Part shown: positions 8,696 through 17,588 of the stretch, piece after piece
Layout of the letters: the number at the start of each line of letters is the position of its first letter
How positions within the stretch are numbered: position 1 is the stretch's first letter
NCBI GenBank assembly: GCA_000436795.1
Contig: HF993256.1
Span: forward strand, 8,168-56,770
DNA length: 48,603 bases
Reading direction: 5' to 3'
From: Bacteroides sp. CAG:1076
Lineage (GTDB): Bacteria > Bacteroidota > Bacteroidia > Bacteroidales > Bacteroidaceae
Notes under the pieces: generated by a model
What the model was told of the DNA's origin: nothing
The model's database searches: none
Seen by the model: only the letters and a program-made list of their open reading frames with translations
Made by a program: the position numbers and the translations under genes

Positions 8696-10708
8696 TTATG
8701 AGTTCATACTCATCAGAAACTCTTCGTTGTCTTTGGTCTTTTCCAGTCGGTCTTTTACAAAGTCCATAGCCTCTATCGGATTCATGTCGGCAAGATACTT
8801 GCGTAAAATCCACATACGGTCCAATGTTGTCTTGTCGAGTAACAGATCGTCGCGACGGGTACTTGATGCCGTAATGTTGACAGCCGGGAAGATTCGCTTG
8901 TTGCTCAGGTTGCGGTCCAGTTGGAGTTCCATGTTACCGGTACCCTTGAATTCTTCGAAGATAACCTCATCCATCTTAGAGCCCGTATCAATCAGGGCGG
9001 TAGCAATAATGGTCAGTGAACCTCCACCTTCAATGTTACGTGCGGCACCGAAGAAACGTTTCGGCTTATGCAGTGCGTTTGCGTCGACACCACCCGAAAG
9101 TACTTTACCCGATGCCGGTGATACTGTATTGTAAGCACGGGCCAGACGAGTGATAGAATCGAGGAAGATAACAACATCGTGACCACATTCCACCATGCGT
9201 TTTGCTTTTTCCAGTACGATGCCTGCTATTTTAACATGACGTTCTGCCGGTTCGTCGAAAGTAGAAGCAATGACTTCGGCATTTACACTGCGTGCCATGT
9301 CGGTTACTTCTTCCGGGCGTTCGTCGATAAGCAGCATAATCATATACACTTCCGGATGATTGGCAGCGATGGCATTAGCGATATCTTTCATCAAGATAGT
9401 TTTACCTGTTTTTGGCTGTGCGACGATCAGAGCACGCTGTCCTTTACCGATTGGAGCAAAAAGATCGACAACACGTGCCGACAAGTTGTCGTCATATCCT
9501 TTACAGAGCTTGAATTTTTCGTCCGGGAATAACGGAGTCAAATGATCGAACGGTACACGGTCACGTACCAGTCCGGGGTCCAGTCCGTTAATTTTTGATA
9601 CTTTTACCAACGGGAAATATTTCTCACCTTCCTTAGGCGGGCGAATTGTACCTTCAACTACGTCACCTGTTTTCAGTCCGAACAGTTTGATTTGTGACTG
9701 AGATACATAAATATCATCTGGCGAAGAAAGATAGTTATAGTCGGAAGAACGGAGGAATCCATAGCCGTCAGGCATTATTTCCAGAACCCCCGTACCAGCC
9801 AAGATGTCATCGAACTCATACGGTTTTTCTACCGGTTTAGGCTGTACCGGTTCTGCAACGGCAGGCTGAGGAGCCGGAAGGTTGGCAGTTGTATTTTGAG
9901 GAACGGTATGATTGTTGTTCTGAGATTGCTGTTGTTGCTGGCGTCCGTTCTGATTGTTGTTGCGGTTATTATTGTTGTAGCGTTGCTGGCGCTGCTGAAA
10001 TTTGTTGTTGTTGGGTTTATTTTCCTTTTCAGGTTTCTCGGCAGGCGCTGTCTGTGGAGCAGCTTCCATTTTTGTAGCTTCAAATTTTCCCAGCAACTCT
10101 GTCGGAAGTTCAATTTTTTCAGAAGGAAGATCTTCGATAGGAATAAAGTCGTCACCACCTGTAAGGTTCAGTTCCGGAAGCTCCATGTCATCATTGTCTA
10201 CCGGTGTTGGAATTGTCTTTTCCTGAATAGGTTCTTCAGTATTTGTCTGATTTAATTTTTGTTCCTTTTCCAATGTAGCTTTGTTCTTGCTTCCGGGCTT
10301 ACGTCCTCGTTTAGTCTTGGGCTTTTCGTCATTGGCAGGAGCGGCAACGCTTTCCGTCTGTTTTTCTGAAGGTTGTACATTTTCATCTTTAAAGAGCGGG
10401 GCAGGTGCTGGCAGGGGAGGAGTATTAGCTTCCAGTTTTTGTGCTTTGTCCTTTGTTGCTGTGTACACTTTGTCGCCTTCTTTTTTCACGCTGATACGTG
10501 AGCGTTTGCGAGGCTGCCCTTCTTTACGGTCTTCATTTGACTTGGCAGCTGCCGCTTTCTTGGTAGCACCGACGATTGCTTGTTCGTCCAGAATGCGGTA
10601 TACCAGTTCTTCTTTACGTAGCGTACTGGTCTTTTTCAGTCCCAACTCTTTGGCAATCTGCTGCAATTCAGTCAAATCTTTGTCATTTAGTTGAATGATG
10701 TTATACAT
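8696..10708 (-). CDS. rho: Transcription termination factor Rho with long disordered insertion
   Basis: This hexameric RNA-dependent ATPase terminates transcription. It has 670 residues against about 420 in E. coli. Residues 1-45 are the Rho N-terminal helical domain ([13 protein letters not shown]). About 46-297 is a low-complexity insertion: charged with a basic [11 protein letters not shown] segment near 131, acidic near 170-200, then Asn/Gln-rich at 232-272. About 298-375 is the cold-shock RNA-binding domain ([14 protein letters not shown]). The rest is the RecA-like motor, with Walker A QPKTGKT at 431-437 and the Walker B region [13 protein letters not shown]. Disordered Rho insertions are known in Bacteroides and have been linked to condensate formation, so the same is likely here. 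A consensus promoter predicts a ~158-nt leader. Confidence 0.97.
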   Translation of the reverse strand: MYNIIQLNDKDLTELQQIAKELGLKKTSTLRKEELVYRILDEQAIVGATKKAAAAKSNEDRKEGQPRKRSRISVKKEGDKVYTATKDKAQKLEANTPPLPAPAPLFKDENVQPSEKQTESVAAPANDEKPKTKRGRKPGSKNKATLEKEQKLNQTNTEEPIQEKTIPTPVDNDDMELPELNLTGGDDFIPIEDLPSEKIELPTELLGKFEATKMEAAPQTAPAEKPEKENKPNNNKFQQRQQRYNNNNRNNNQNGRQQQQQSQNNNHTVPQNTTANLPAPQPAVAEPVQPKPVEKPYEFDDILAGTGVLEIMPDGYGFLRSSDYNYLSSPDDIYVSQSQIKLFGLKTGDVVEGTIRPPKEGEKYFPLVKVSKINGLDPGLVRDRVPFDHLTPLFPDEKFKLCKGYDDNLSARVVDLFAPIGKGQRALIVAQPKTGKTILMKDIANAIAANHPEVYMIMLLIDERPEEVTDMARSVNAEVIASTFDEPAERHVKIAGIVLEKAKRMVECGHDVVIFLDSITRLARAYNTVSPASGKVLSGGVDANALHKPKRFFGAARNIEGGGSLTIIATALIDTGSKMDEVIFEEFKGTGNMELQLDRNLSNKRIFPAVNITASSTRRDDLLLDKTTLDRMWILRKYLADMNPIEAMDFVKDRLEKTKDNEEFLMSMNS

Positions 10709-11012
10709 AAGTATAGTGTAATGAATTTAGTAAATACATGAAAGCATATGCGCATAGAATCACGCACAGGCATATGATAAGAAAGTGCCCGTATTATTTA
10801 CGCTTGTCAGTAATTACAGTTATAATGATTGTTTTTTTATTTGATGTAAGTAAAAAGAAGTTTTTACACTGACAAAAGTAAGCCTTTTTCTGATATTATC
10901 CAATAAACTTGCCTTTTTTTTTCTTTTTTTCCTCTGTTTGCGAGAAAAGTGTTATTTTAGCGTTGAATTTTAACTTATAGATTTTTTTATACTAAAAAGC
11001 TAAACAAACAAC
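10709..11012. other. rho / ridA divergent intergenic region
   Basis: 304 bp without a gene. It holds the minus-strand rho promoter (10873-10903) and the implied ~158-nt rho leader. On the plus strand before ridA I find only a weak TATTTTAG (10953-10960) and an A/T-rich stretch. There is no strong hairpin and no small ORF. Confidence 0.6.
10873..10903 (-). promoter_or_regulatory. Promoter of rho
   Basis: On the minus strand: TTG (10903-10901), a 20-bp spacer, then TACTTTTG (10880-10873). This is a full match to the Bacteroides consensus. The predicted start is near 10866. Confidence 0.78.
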
Positions 11013-11390
11013 ATGAAGAAAGTAATTTTTACAGAAAAGGCTCCTGCTGCTATCGGTCCGTATAGCCAGGCTATCGAAGCAAATGGTATGGTATTCTTGT
11101 CGGGACAGCTGCCTGTTGATCCGGCTACCGGAGAATTTGCTCCTGGTGGAGTAGCAGAACAGACTGCACAATCATTCGAAAACATTAAAAATATTCTGGC
11201 TGAGGCTGGCTTGACTACTGCCAATATTGTGAAAACCACTGTATTCCTTGCAGATATGTCATTGTTTGCCGAAATGAACGGCGTATATGCAACCTACTTT
11301 GAAGGTGATTTTCCTGCTCGCTCTGCTGTTGCTGTAAAAGCATTGCCAAAAGGCGCATTGGTAGAAATTGAATGTATTGCAGTCAGATAA
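11013..11390 (+). CDS. ridA: RidA family enamine/imine deaminase
   Basis: A 125-residue cytosolic protein of the YjgF/RidA family. It hydrolyses reactive enamine/imine intermediates, such as 2-aminoacrylate from PLP-dependent serine/threonine dehydratases, and so protects PLP enzymes. Family hallmarks are seen in order: AIGPYSQAI (14-21), VFLSGQLPVDP (27-37), TTVFLADM (75-82), FPARSAVAVKALPKGALVEIE (100-120). The substrate-binding arginine is R103 and the conserved glutamate is E120. Length is normal for a trimer-forming RidA. It is divergent from rho and is followed by its own terminator, so it is probably monocistronic. Confidence 0.94.
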   Translation: MKKVIFTEKAPAAIGPYSQAIEANGMVFLSGQLPVDPATGEFAPGGVAEQTAQSFENIKNILAEAGLTTANIVKTTVFLADMSLFAEMNGVYATYFEGDFPARSAVAVKALPKGALVEIECIAVR

Positions 11391-11414
11391 TCTGACAGTT
11401 GCATTAAGTATATT

Positions 11415-11459
11415 GTCATTCAGGATGTGGCTGGGGCTGCTCCTGAGTGACATTCTTTT
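11415..11459 (+). terminator. Intrinsic terminator after ridA
   Basis: An 11-bp stem with one wobble pair (11415-11425 with 11441-11451), a 15-nt loop and the tail ATTCTTTT. The next ATG starts only 13 bp after it. Confidence 0.78.
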
Positions 11460-11471
11460 AAATAGAGTAAT

Positions 11472-12677
11472 ATGAAAGGGCTGAAATTCTTTTCTCGTAT
11501 CGGTAATAAGTGGAAATTGTCCACATGTGTGCTGGGAGTTGTCGTAGTGCTGGTTGCGGGTATTTATATCTATCGGTATGAACCATTCCGTTCCAGTTTC
11601 GAAATTACGGACGAACTGGGCGGTAATATTTTCCCTGTCACTATCTTGTCGACGGCTACTACGGATGCCAATTTGATTGTTCCTGCAGATACCGGTTATA
11701 TCGGTAATTCAAAATCGTGCATTGCCGTACGTATAAAGAGCACGTATAACAATAGTAAATTGAGGGTAGAGGTAGATGAAACCCCTTTCTTTTCACGCTC
11801 CGTGTCTGAATTTATTTTGCCCGAAGCGGGAAAAGAATATACCGTTTTTCCTGATATCGTGTGGAATTACAATGCCCTTCGTGAGAACGAGCAGGCTGTT
11901 CCGGTCAGTGTTTCCATGCATGTGGAGTTGAATAAACGCAAGCTGAGCGGTAGTGTACATACTTTTTCTGTGCGTAGCATCAACGAATGTCTGCTGGGAT
12001 ATATCGACAGCCGTATGAAATTTCATGATACGGGAGAATTTTTTGCCGCTTATGTGAATGAGGACAATCCGAAGATAGACCAACTGTTGCGTGAAGCCTT
12101 GAATACACGCATCGTCAATCGTTTCTGGGGATATCAGGGTAAGAGTGAAGACATTGTCGACAAGCAGGTATATGCTTTGTGGTATGTTTTACAGAAAAGA
12201 AACTTTAAGTACAGTTCCATCAGCAACAGCAGTTTGTCGTCGAATGTAGTATTTACTCAGCGGGTCCGTACATTCGATGATGCCTTGCAGTCGGCACAGA
12301 TAAACTGTGTGGACGGCAGTGTGTTGTTTGCTTCATTGCTTAAGGCTATCAATATCGATCCGATTCTGGTACGTATCCCCGGACATATGTTTGTAGGATA
12401 TTATACCGACCGCATGCACCGGAATATGCATTTTCTGGAAACCTCGATGATAGGTGACGTAAATCTGGATGATTTCTTCCCCGAAGAAAAGCTGGATTCT
12501 ACAGTGGCGGGAAAATCGCAGGAAAGTGTTTCGCGGCTGATGTTCGACAAGTCGAAGGAATATGCAACCCGTATTTATAAGGAGAATGAAAAAATGATTC
12601 ATTCTGGTAAGCTGAACTATATGTTTCTTGAGATTGACAAGGCCACCCGTGCTTATATACAGCCTATCGGAAAATAA
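11472..12677 (+). CDS. Membrane-anchored transglutaminase-like protein
   Basis: A 401-residue protein with one N-terminal membrane segment (about 17-36) and a long extracytoplasmic part. Residues ~40-170 look beta-rich. The C-terminal half carries a transglutaminase/papain-like pattern: C279 in QINCVDGSVLFASLLKA, H305 in VRIPGHMFVGYY, and a following acidic position in MHFLETSMIG (E323). This spacing matches bacterial transglutaminase-like cysteine peptidases, so it may cleave or cross-link an envelope protein. The exact reaction is unknown. It opens a same-strand run of five genes; the next gene starts 14 bp downstream. Because a terminator precedes it closely, its own promoter must overlap that terminator or expression depends on readthrough. 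Confidence 0.75.
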   Translation: MKGLKFFSRIGNKWKLSTCVLGVVVVLVAGIYIYRYEPFRSSFEITDELGGNIFPVTILSTATTDANLIVPADTGYIGNSKSCIAVRIKSTYNNSKLRVEVDETPFFSRSVSEFILPEAGKEYTVFPDIVWNYNALRENEQAVPVSVSMHVELNKRKLSGSVHTFSVRSINECLLGYIDSRMKFHDTGEFFAAYVNEDNPKIDQLLREALNTRIVNRFWGYQGKSEDIVDKQVYALWYVLQKRNFKYSSISNSSLSSNVVFTQRVRTFDDALQSAQINCVDGSVLFASLLKAINIDPILVRIPGHMFVGYYTDRMHRNMHFLETSMIGDVNLDDFFPEEKLDSTVAGKSQESVSRLMFDKSKEYATRIYKENEKMIHSGKLNYMFLEIDKATRAYIQPIGK

Positions 12678-12691
12678 ACAGGTAGAATAAA

Positions 12692-13423
12692 ATGGAACTT
12701 ATCTATTTATATCACAGCGGATTTGCTTTGCTGGGTGAAGGGTTTACCGTGATTATGGATTACTTTGAGGATTCGGTTTCGGCAACAAGTGGTGTTGTGC
12801 ACGATGAGTTACTGAAACGTCCCGGCAAACTGTATGTGCTTTCCAGCCATTCTCATGCCGATCATTTCAATAAAAACGTGCTCACGTTTCGGGCAAAACA
12901 TGCCGACGTTTCATTCATTTTCTCGCGGGATATTTTACAGCAGAAGCTGGCGGGGCCGGAAGATGCGATATGGCTGGAGAAAGGAGAACATTACGCCGAT
13001 GAACTTTTGCAGATACATGCTTTCGGATCGACCGATATCGGTGTGTCTTTTCTTATCGAAGTGGCAGGGAAAAAGATATTTCATGCAGGCGACTTGAATA
13101 ACTGGCACTGGATGGATGAAAGCGATGAGGCCGAATGGAGAGGTTACGAAAATCATTTTCTTCGCGAACTGAATGACATTGCCCGCTATACTCGCAGCAT
13201 GGATGTGGTAATGTTTCCTGTCGATCCGCGCCTGGGGAGGGAGTATATGCGTGGCCCTCGCCAATTTGTAGAACAGATAAAAACTTCTATCTTTGTACCG
13301 ATGCACTTCGACGAAGCATACGATAAGGCTGCCGCTTTCCTGCCCATAGCGCAGAAGAATGGCGCCTCGATGCCTGAAATACGGTCGAGAGGACAAAAAA
13401 TAAGTTTAGAACTCAATAAATGA
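12692..13423 (+). CDS. MBL-fold metallo-hydrolase
   Basis: A 243-residue protein of the metallo-beta-lactamase fold. The zinc motif HSHADH supplies H53, H55, D57 and H58. Other likely metal ligands are H131 and D134 in FHAGDLNNWHW and H205 in VPMHFDEAYD. The short form with a late HAGDLN motif is typical of UlaG-like or otherwise uncharacterised MBL proteins; the substrate is unknown. There is no signal peptide, so it is cytosolic. It starts 14 bp after the transglutaminase-like gene and its TGA overlaps the next gene's ATG (ATGA), so it is translationally coupled to the VOC protein. Confidence 0.87.
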   Translation: MELIYLYHSGFALLGEGFTVIMDYFEDSVSATSGVVHDELLKRPGKLYVLSSHSHADHFNKNVLTFRAKHADVSFIFSRDILQQKLAGPEDAIWLEKGEHYADELLQIHAFGSTDIGVSFLIEVAGKKIFHAGDLNNWHWMDESDEAEWRGYENHFLRELNDIARYTRSMDVVMFPVDPRLGREYMRGPRQFVEQIKTSIFVPMHFDEAYDKAAAFLPIAQKNGASMPEIRSRGQKISLELNK

Positions 13424-13809
13424 AAAGTATTATGCAAGTAAAAGGACGATTCGATCATTTTAATATCAATGTGACTAATCTGGAAAAGAGTATCAAGTTT
13501 TATGAAACAGCACTGGGATTGCATGAGTCGCACCGTAAGGAAGCTGGCGACGGTTCATTCATTCTGGTATATATGGCCGACGACCATTCTGATTTTCTGC
13601 TGGAGCTGACATGGCTACGCGACCATACGGAGGCATACGAACTGGGCGAAAATGAAAGCCATCTCTGCTTGCGTGTAGAAGGTGACTACGATGAAGTACG
13701 CAAGTTCCACAAGGAAATGGGTTGCGTATGTTTCGAAAATGAAGCTATGGGACTCTATTTCATTAATGATCCGGACGACTACTGGATAGAGATTCTTCCG
13801 GTCAAATAA
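13420..13809 (+). CDS. VOC family (glyoxalase-like) protein
   Basis: A 129-residue vicinal-oxygen-chelate protein resembling lactoylglutathione lyase. Two beta-alpha-beta-beta-beta modules are visible. The likely metal ligands are H13 (FDHFNINV), E62 (FLLELTW), H81 (NESHLCLRV) and E124 (DDYWIEILP). Families of this shape isomerise methylglyoxal-thiol adducts or similar small molecules, but the real substrate is not deducible. The upstream gene's stop overlaps this ATG; a second ATG at 13432 (MQVKGRF) is an equally possible start and loses only four residues outside the fold. Confidence 0.85.
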   Translation: MKSIMQVKGRFDHFNINVTNLEKSIKFYETALGLHESHRKEAGDGSFILVYMADDHSDFLLELTWLRDHTEAYELGENESHLCLRVEGDYDEVRKFHKEMGCVCFENEAMGLYFINDPDDYWIEILPVK

Positions 13810-13864
13810 TATGCCGCAGAGAAAATGTGTGTACGTGTCTTAGTATTGATTTCTTAAAAATAAC

Positions 13865-14692
13865 ATGGTTATGATGAAATATATATCCCCCGGTTCGTGG
13901 TTCTCACTGGAATATCCGTCAGACTGGCGCGAGTTTGAGGACACAGAAGACAGTTTCTTGTTTTACAATCCCGACAAATGGACGGGAAACTTCCGTATTT
14001 CAGCCTATCAGGGCGAGAGCCGGAATTATGCACAGGAGTGTATCGAGTACGAAATGCAGCAGAGTCGTGGAGTGAAACTGGTCAAGGTCGGCAAGTGGAA
14101 CTGTGCCTATCTGACCGAGAGCTTTCAGGAAAACGGAGTATGGTATACTTCCCATATCTGGGTGACGGGTAAGGGGAATATTTCTGTAGAATGTTCGTTT
14201 ACCGTGAGCAAAGGCGAAAGTGTAAAGGTGGCCGAGCAGATTATAGCGTCGTTGAATGTGCGTGGCGCAGGTGAAAAGCCATGGAAAGAAATTATTCCGG
14301 TGCGTGTGCTCGAGATAAATGCTATCAATGAAGCATACGACTGGGCTGTTTCTACCATCAAGAAGCAGCTCACCAAAGATTTTACTTCGAGTGAAGCCGA
14401 TATAGACAGCATACAGAAAGTGATGGATAGCGGACGTTTCAACAAGAACCAGCGGTCGGCATGGGAAAGTTTTGGCTTTGCCTTCGGAGCGATTCTTGTA
14501 AATGAAATGGATGGCATGGACTGGGTGACAGTCGTAGACGGCGAGAAGGAGTATCCTGCCTTGCGCTTCGCTCAGACAGATGTTATGGTCAATCCGGCCC
14601 GATTGATATGGGATAAGGTGAAAAACGGCCAGCCTTGCGACTTGAAGGCCGAGTATGCGCGTATCCGTTCGGAAGTAGAGGCGGTACTCTGA
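13865..14692 (+). CDS. DUF3805/DUF3806 domain protein
   Basis: A 275-residue cytosolic protein with no signal peptide. The N-terminal half (about 4-135: YISPGSWFSLEYPSDWREF ... VECSFTVSKGE) matches the look of DUF3805, a PsbP-like/LpqN-like beta fold. The C-terminal half (about 140-275: INEAYDWAVSTIKKQL, SAWESFGFAFGAIL, MDGMDWVTVVDGEKEYPAL) looks like DUF3806. The two domains occur together in Bacteroides proteins of unknown function. The first codons are ATG GTT ATG ATG, so the start could be 13865, 13871 or 13874. It lies 55 bp after the VOC gene and 38 bp before the ABC-F gene, apparently in the same transcript. Confidence 0.72.
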   Translation: MVMMKYISPGSWFSLEYPSDWREFEDTEDSFLFYNPDKWTGNFRISAYQGESRNYAQECIEYEMQQSRGVKLVKVGKWNCAYLTESFQENGVWYTSHIWVTGKGNISVECSFTVSKGESVKVAEQIIASLNVRGAGEKPWKEIIPVRVLEINAINEAYDWAVSTIKKQLTKDFTSSEADIDSIQKVMDSGRFNKNQRSAWESFGFAFGAILVNEMDGMDWVTVVDGEKEYPALRFAQTDVMVNPARLIWDKVKNGQPCDLKAEYARIRSEVEAVL

Positions 14693-14730
14693 CCGTTACG
14701 ATGTAAAATTAATTTAGAAGATAAAAGAGA

Positions 14731-16596
14731 ATGATTCCATATTTACAAGTCGAGAATCTGACAAAATCTTTTGGCGACCTGCTGCTGTTCCATGAAATAT
14801 CGTTCGGCATAGCGCAGGGACAGCGCGTCGGGCTGATAGCCAAGAACGGAAGCGGAAAAACAACGTTGCTGAATATACTTGCTGGAAAGGAAGGGTACGA
14901 TGAAGGTACCATTACCTTCCGTCGTGACTTGCGGGTGGGCTATTTGGAGCAAAGTCCTTCTTATCCGGAAGAACTGACGGTGCTGGAGGCTTGTTTCCAT
15001 CACGGAAACAGTACCGTCGAGCTGATAAAGGAATATGAGAAATGTATGGAAACTCCCGGAAATCCGGGGCTGGAGGACTTGCTGGCACGCATGGAACACG
15101 AAAAGGCGTGGGATTATGAGCGCCGTGCTAAGCAGATTCTTTCACAGTTAAAAATCCGTCATTTCGATCAGAAAATCAAGCATCTTTCTGGAGGACAGCT
15201 CAAGCGTGTGGCACTGGCGAATGTCTTAATTACCGAACCTGACCTGCTGATTCTGGACGAGCCGACCAACCACTTGGATCTCGATATGACCGAATGGCTG
15301 GAAGAATATCTGAACCGTGCCAACCTGAGCTTGCTCATGGTAACACACGACCGTTATTTCCTCGATCGTGTCTGCTCGGAAATCATCGAAATAGACAACA
15401 AGCAGATTTATTCATATAAAGGAAATTACAGCTATTACCTTGAGAAGCGTCAAGAGCGTATCGATGCAACCAATGCGGAAATTGCACGTGCCAACAATCT
15501 GTATCGTACAGAGCTGGAATGGATGCGCCGTATGCCTCAGGCGCGCGGTCACAAGGCACGCTATCGTGAGGAGGCTTTTTACGAATTGGAGAAGGTTGCC
15601 AAGCAGCGTACGTATGATACGAACGTAAAGCTCGACGTGAAGGCATCGTATATCGGCTCAAAAATTTTTGAGGCCGACCATTTGTGTAAGAGCTTCGGCG
15701 ATATAAAGATTCTGGATGACTTTTCGTACATTTTTGCCCGTTATGAAAAAATGGGTATTGTGGGAAACAACGGAACCGGAAAGTCTACATTTATCAAGAT
15801 TCTGATGGGTTTGGAGAAGCCGGACAGCGGTACGCTCGATATCGGCGAAACGGTACGTTTTGGATATTATTCGCAGGACGGATTGAAGTTCGACGAGCAG
15901 ATGAAGGTGATAGACGTGATAACCGACATTGCAGAGGTCATAGAACTGGGCAACGGCAAACGCCTGACAGCATCGCAGTTTCTGCAGCATTTTCTGTTCA
16001 CTCCCGAAACACAGCATAGTTATGTCTATAAACTGAGTGGTGGAGAGCGCCGCCGTTTGTATTTGTGTACGGTGCTGATGAAGAATCCGAATTTCCTCGT
16101 TTTGGACGAGCCTACCAACGATTTGGATATTGTGACTCTTCAGGTGCTGGAAGAATACTTGCAGAACTTTAAAGGTTGTGTGATTGTTGTCAGCCACGAC
16201 CGCTATTTCATGGATAAGGTTGTCGACCATTTGCTGGTATTCAAAGGTCAGGGCGATATACGCGACTTCCCCGGCAATTATTCCGACTATCGCGAATGGA
16301 AACTTGCCAAGGCGGAACATGAGAAAGAGGCTGCCAAGCCGAAAGAGGAAAAGACGCAGCGTGTACGCCTGAACGACAAGCGCCGGATGACTTTCAAGGA
16401 AAGAAAGGAATTCGAGCAGTTGGAGAAAGACATTGCCCAGTTGGAGGCGGAAAAGAAAGCGCTGGAGGAAGCCCTGTGCAGTGGTTCGTTGAGTGTGGAA
16501 GAGTTGACGGAAAAATCGAAACGTCTTCCGGCTTTGAATGATGAACTGGACGAGAAGAGTATGCGCTGGCTGGAACTGAGTGAGATAGAAGGCTGA
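14731..16596 (+). CDS. ABC-F ATPase (Uup-like)
   Basis: A 621-residue soluble protein with two ABC ATPase domains and no membrane segment. Domain 1 has Walker A AKNGSGKTT (38-45 core), signature LSGGQLKR and Walker B LLILDEPTNHLD. The linker (about 240-320) is rich in Arg/Tyr, as in translation-acting ABC-F proteins. Domain 2 has GNNGTGKST, LSGGERRR and FLVLDEPTNDLD. A C-terminal coiled-coil (about 545-615) is characteristic of Uup. ABC-F proteins of this type bind ribosomes, and Uup also binds branched DNA; the precise role here is unproven. An antibiotic-resistance role cannot be excluded but the C-terminal coiled coil favours Uup. It is last in the five-gene run. Confidence 0.92.
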   Translation: MIPYLQVENLTKSFGDLLLFHEISFGIAQGQRVGLIAKNGSGKTTLLNILAGKEGYDEGTITFRRDLRVGYLEQSPSYPEELTVLEACFHHGNSTVELIKEYEKCMETPGNPGLEDLLARMEHEKAWDYERRAKQILSQLKIRHFDQKIKHLSGGQLKRVALANVLITEPDLLILDEPTNHLDLDMTEWLEEYLNRANLSLLMVTHDRYFLDRVCSEIIEIDNKQIYSYKGNYSYYLEKRQERIDATNAEIARANNLYRTELEWMRRMPQARGHKARYREEAFYELEKVAKQRTYDTNVKLDVKASYIGSKIFEADHLCKSFGDIKILDDFSYIFARYEKMGIVGNNGTGKSTFIKILMGLEKPDSGTLDIGETVRFGYYSQDGLKFDEQMKVIDVITDIAEVIELGNGKRLTASQFLQHFLFTPETQHSYVYKLSGGERRRLYLCTVLMKNPNFLVLDEPTNDLDIVTLQVLEEYLQNFKGCVIVVSHDRYFMDKVVDHLLVFKGQGDIRDFPGNYSDYREWKLAKAEHEKEAAKPKEEKTQRVRLNDKRRMTFKERKEFEQLEKDIAQLEAEKKALEEALCSGSLSVEELTEKSKRLPALNDELDEKSMRWLELSEIEG

Positions 16597-16637
16597 CGTT
16601 TCTCTCTTTTGAAGATAGAATTCTGTCGAAAAGATTA

Positions 16638-16690
16638 AAAGCCAACTAATTTGCATCTTTTAGAGTGAGTGCGAATTAGTTGGCTTTGTC
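16638..16690. terminator. Hairpin terminator between ABC-F gene and engB
   Basis: A 17-bp stem with one wobble (16638-16654 with 16671-16687) and a 16-nt loop. The tail is T-rich on the minus strand (CTTTTAATCTTTT), so it fits engB best. On the plus strand only the stem-end TTT is present. Confidence 0.75.
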
Positions 16691-16760
16691 ATGTATGGAG
16701 TGTCATGAAGTTTCATCAGTCCTGGCGCAAGAAAGGAAAAAATTCCTCAGTTTGTTTCTC

Positions 16761-16797
16761 CGAAAATTTGTACAAAAGATTTTTGTTTTTGTACAAA
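16761..16797. repeat. Dispersed dyad element, copy 1 (two TTTGTACAAA boxes)
   Basis: A 37-bp intergenic sequence with GTAC cores at 16770 and 16791, exactly 21 bp apart. The inverted arms are 16767-16777 and 16787-16797 (11 bp, perfect). It matches 34 of 37 positions of the reverse complement of 36857-36893. It lies 165 bp after the ABC-F gene and about 67 bp past the engB stop. Confidence 0.75.
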
Positions 16798-16863
16798 AAA
16801 TAAAAAAACGTCAGGACATTTTTTAAACAACATCTCCAGATTTGCAGGTAAAGAATCAGAGCC

Positions 16864-17475
16864 TTACTTGATTTGTGCTTGCAGAGAGTTATTTATAGAC
16901 TCGATGTAATCCAGTATTTCCTTCCTTCCGGTTTTCTTTTCCGATGAAGACACGAAATACGGAGGAAGTTCTTCCCATTGTTCTTTCAGTACTTCCATAT
17001 ACCGGTCGACATTGAATTTAGTCTTTCCGCTACTCTGTTTGTCGGCTTTCGTAAAGATGATGGCAAAAGGTACGCCGTTTTCTCCCAGCCATTCCATAAA
17101 TTCGAGGTCTATTTTCTGAGGCTCCAGACGGCTGTCTACCAGCACAAACAGACAGGTCATCTGTTCGCGTTCGAGAACATAATATTCGATGAGTTTCTGA
17201 ATTTTCTCCATCATTTTCTTGCCTCGCTGCGCATAGCCGTACCCCGGAAGGTCTACCAGATACCATTCCTTGTTGACAAGGAAATGATTGATGAGAAGCG
17301 TTTTTCCCGGAGTGGAAGAAGTCATGGCCAGCTTAGGCTGTTTGGTCAGCATGTTGATGAGGCTGGATTTTCCTACGTTCGACCGGCCTATGAAGGCATA
17401 TTCCGGCAAGTTGGTCTTGGGGCACATGTCTGCCCTTGAATTACTGACTACGAATTCGGCACTGGTTATTTCCAT
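16864..17475 (-). CDS. engB: Ribosome biogenesis GTPase EngB (YihA/YsxC)
   Basis: A 203-residue essential-type GTPase that assists large ribosomal subunit assembly. All G motifs are seen: G1 GRSNVGKSS (30-38), G2 in STPGKT, G3 DLPGYGYA, G4 TKADK and G5 SSEKKTG. Length and motif order match EngB rather than other TRAFAC GTPases. The start ATG at 17475 follows closely on a TATCTTTG promoter box. It is monocistronic on the minus strand and divergent from the DUF454-pab genes. Confidence 0.95.
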   Translation of the reverse strand: MEITSAEFVVSNSRADMCPKTNLPEYAFIGRSNVGKSSLINMLTKQPKLAMTSSTPGKTLLINHFLVNKEWYLVDLPGYGYAQRGKKMMEKIQKLIEYYVLEREQMTCLFVLVDSRLEPQKIDLEFMEWLGENGVPFAIIFTKADKQSSGKTKFNVDRYMEVLKEQWEELPPYFVSSSEKKTGRKEILDYIESINNSLQAQIK

Positions 17476-17497
17476 ATTAATCTGTTTTTACTGTCTG

Positions 17498-17505
17498 CAA
17501 AGATA
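17498..17505 (-). promoter_or_regulatory. -7 box of engB
   Basis: Minus-strand TATCTTTG followed by C. No clear TTTG lies 19-21 bp upstream. The predicted start near 17492 leaves a leader of about 17 nt. Confidence 0.55.
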
Positions 17506-17576
17506 GGATAAAAAGCGGCAATATGAAAATATGACGGTATTTACTCTACTTTTCGAGGAATATCCGGGTTTCGTTG

Positions 17577-17584
17577 TATATTTG
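17577..17584 (+). promoter_or_regulatory. -7 box touching the DUF454 gene start
   Basis: TATATTTG followed by T, ending only 4 bp before the ATG at 17589. If it is used, transcription would start at or within a few bases of the start codon. The -33 match is weak (TTTTCG near 17550). Confidence 0.5.
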
Positions 17585-17588
17585 TACA

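Noticed and set aside
9896..10255. Hydrophobic plus-strand frames opposite the Rho insertion
   Set aside because: They are the reverse complement of Asn/Gln codons (runs of leucine/valine/cysteine) and not a membrane protein.
15658..16656. 332-codon open frame on the minus strand inside the ABC-F gene
   Set aside because: It is antisense to a fully recognisable double-ATPase gene, shows no family motif and has low-complexity F/L/Q-rich composition typical of shadow frames.
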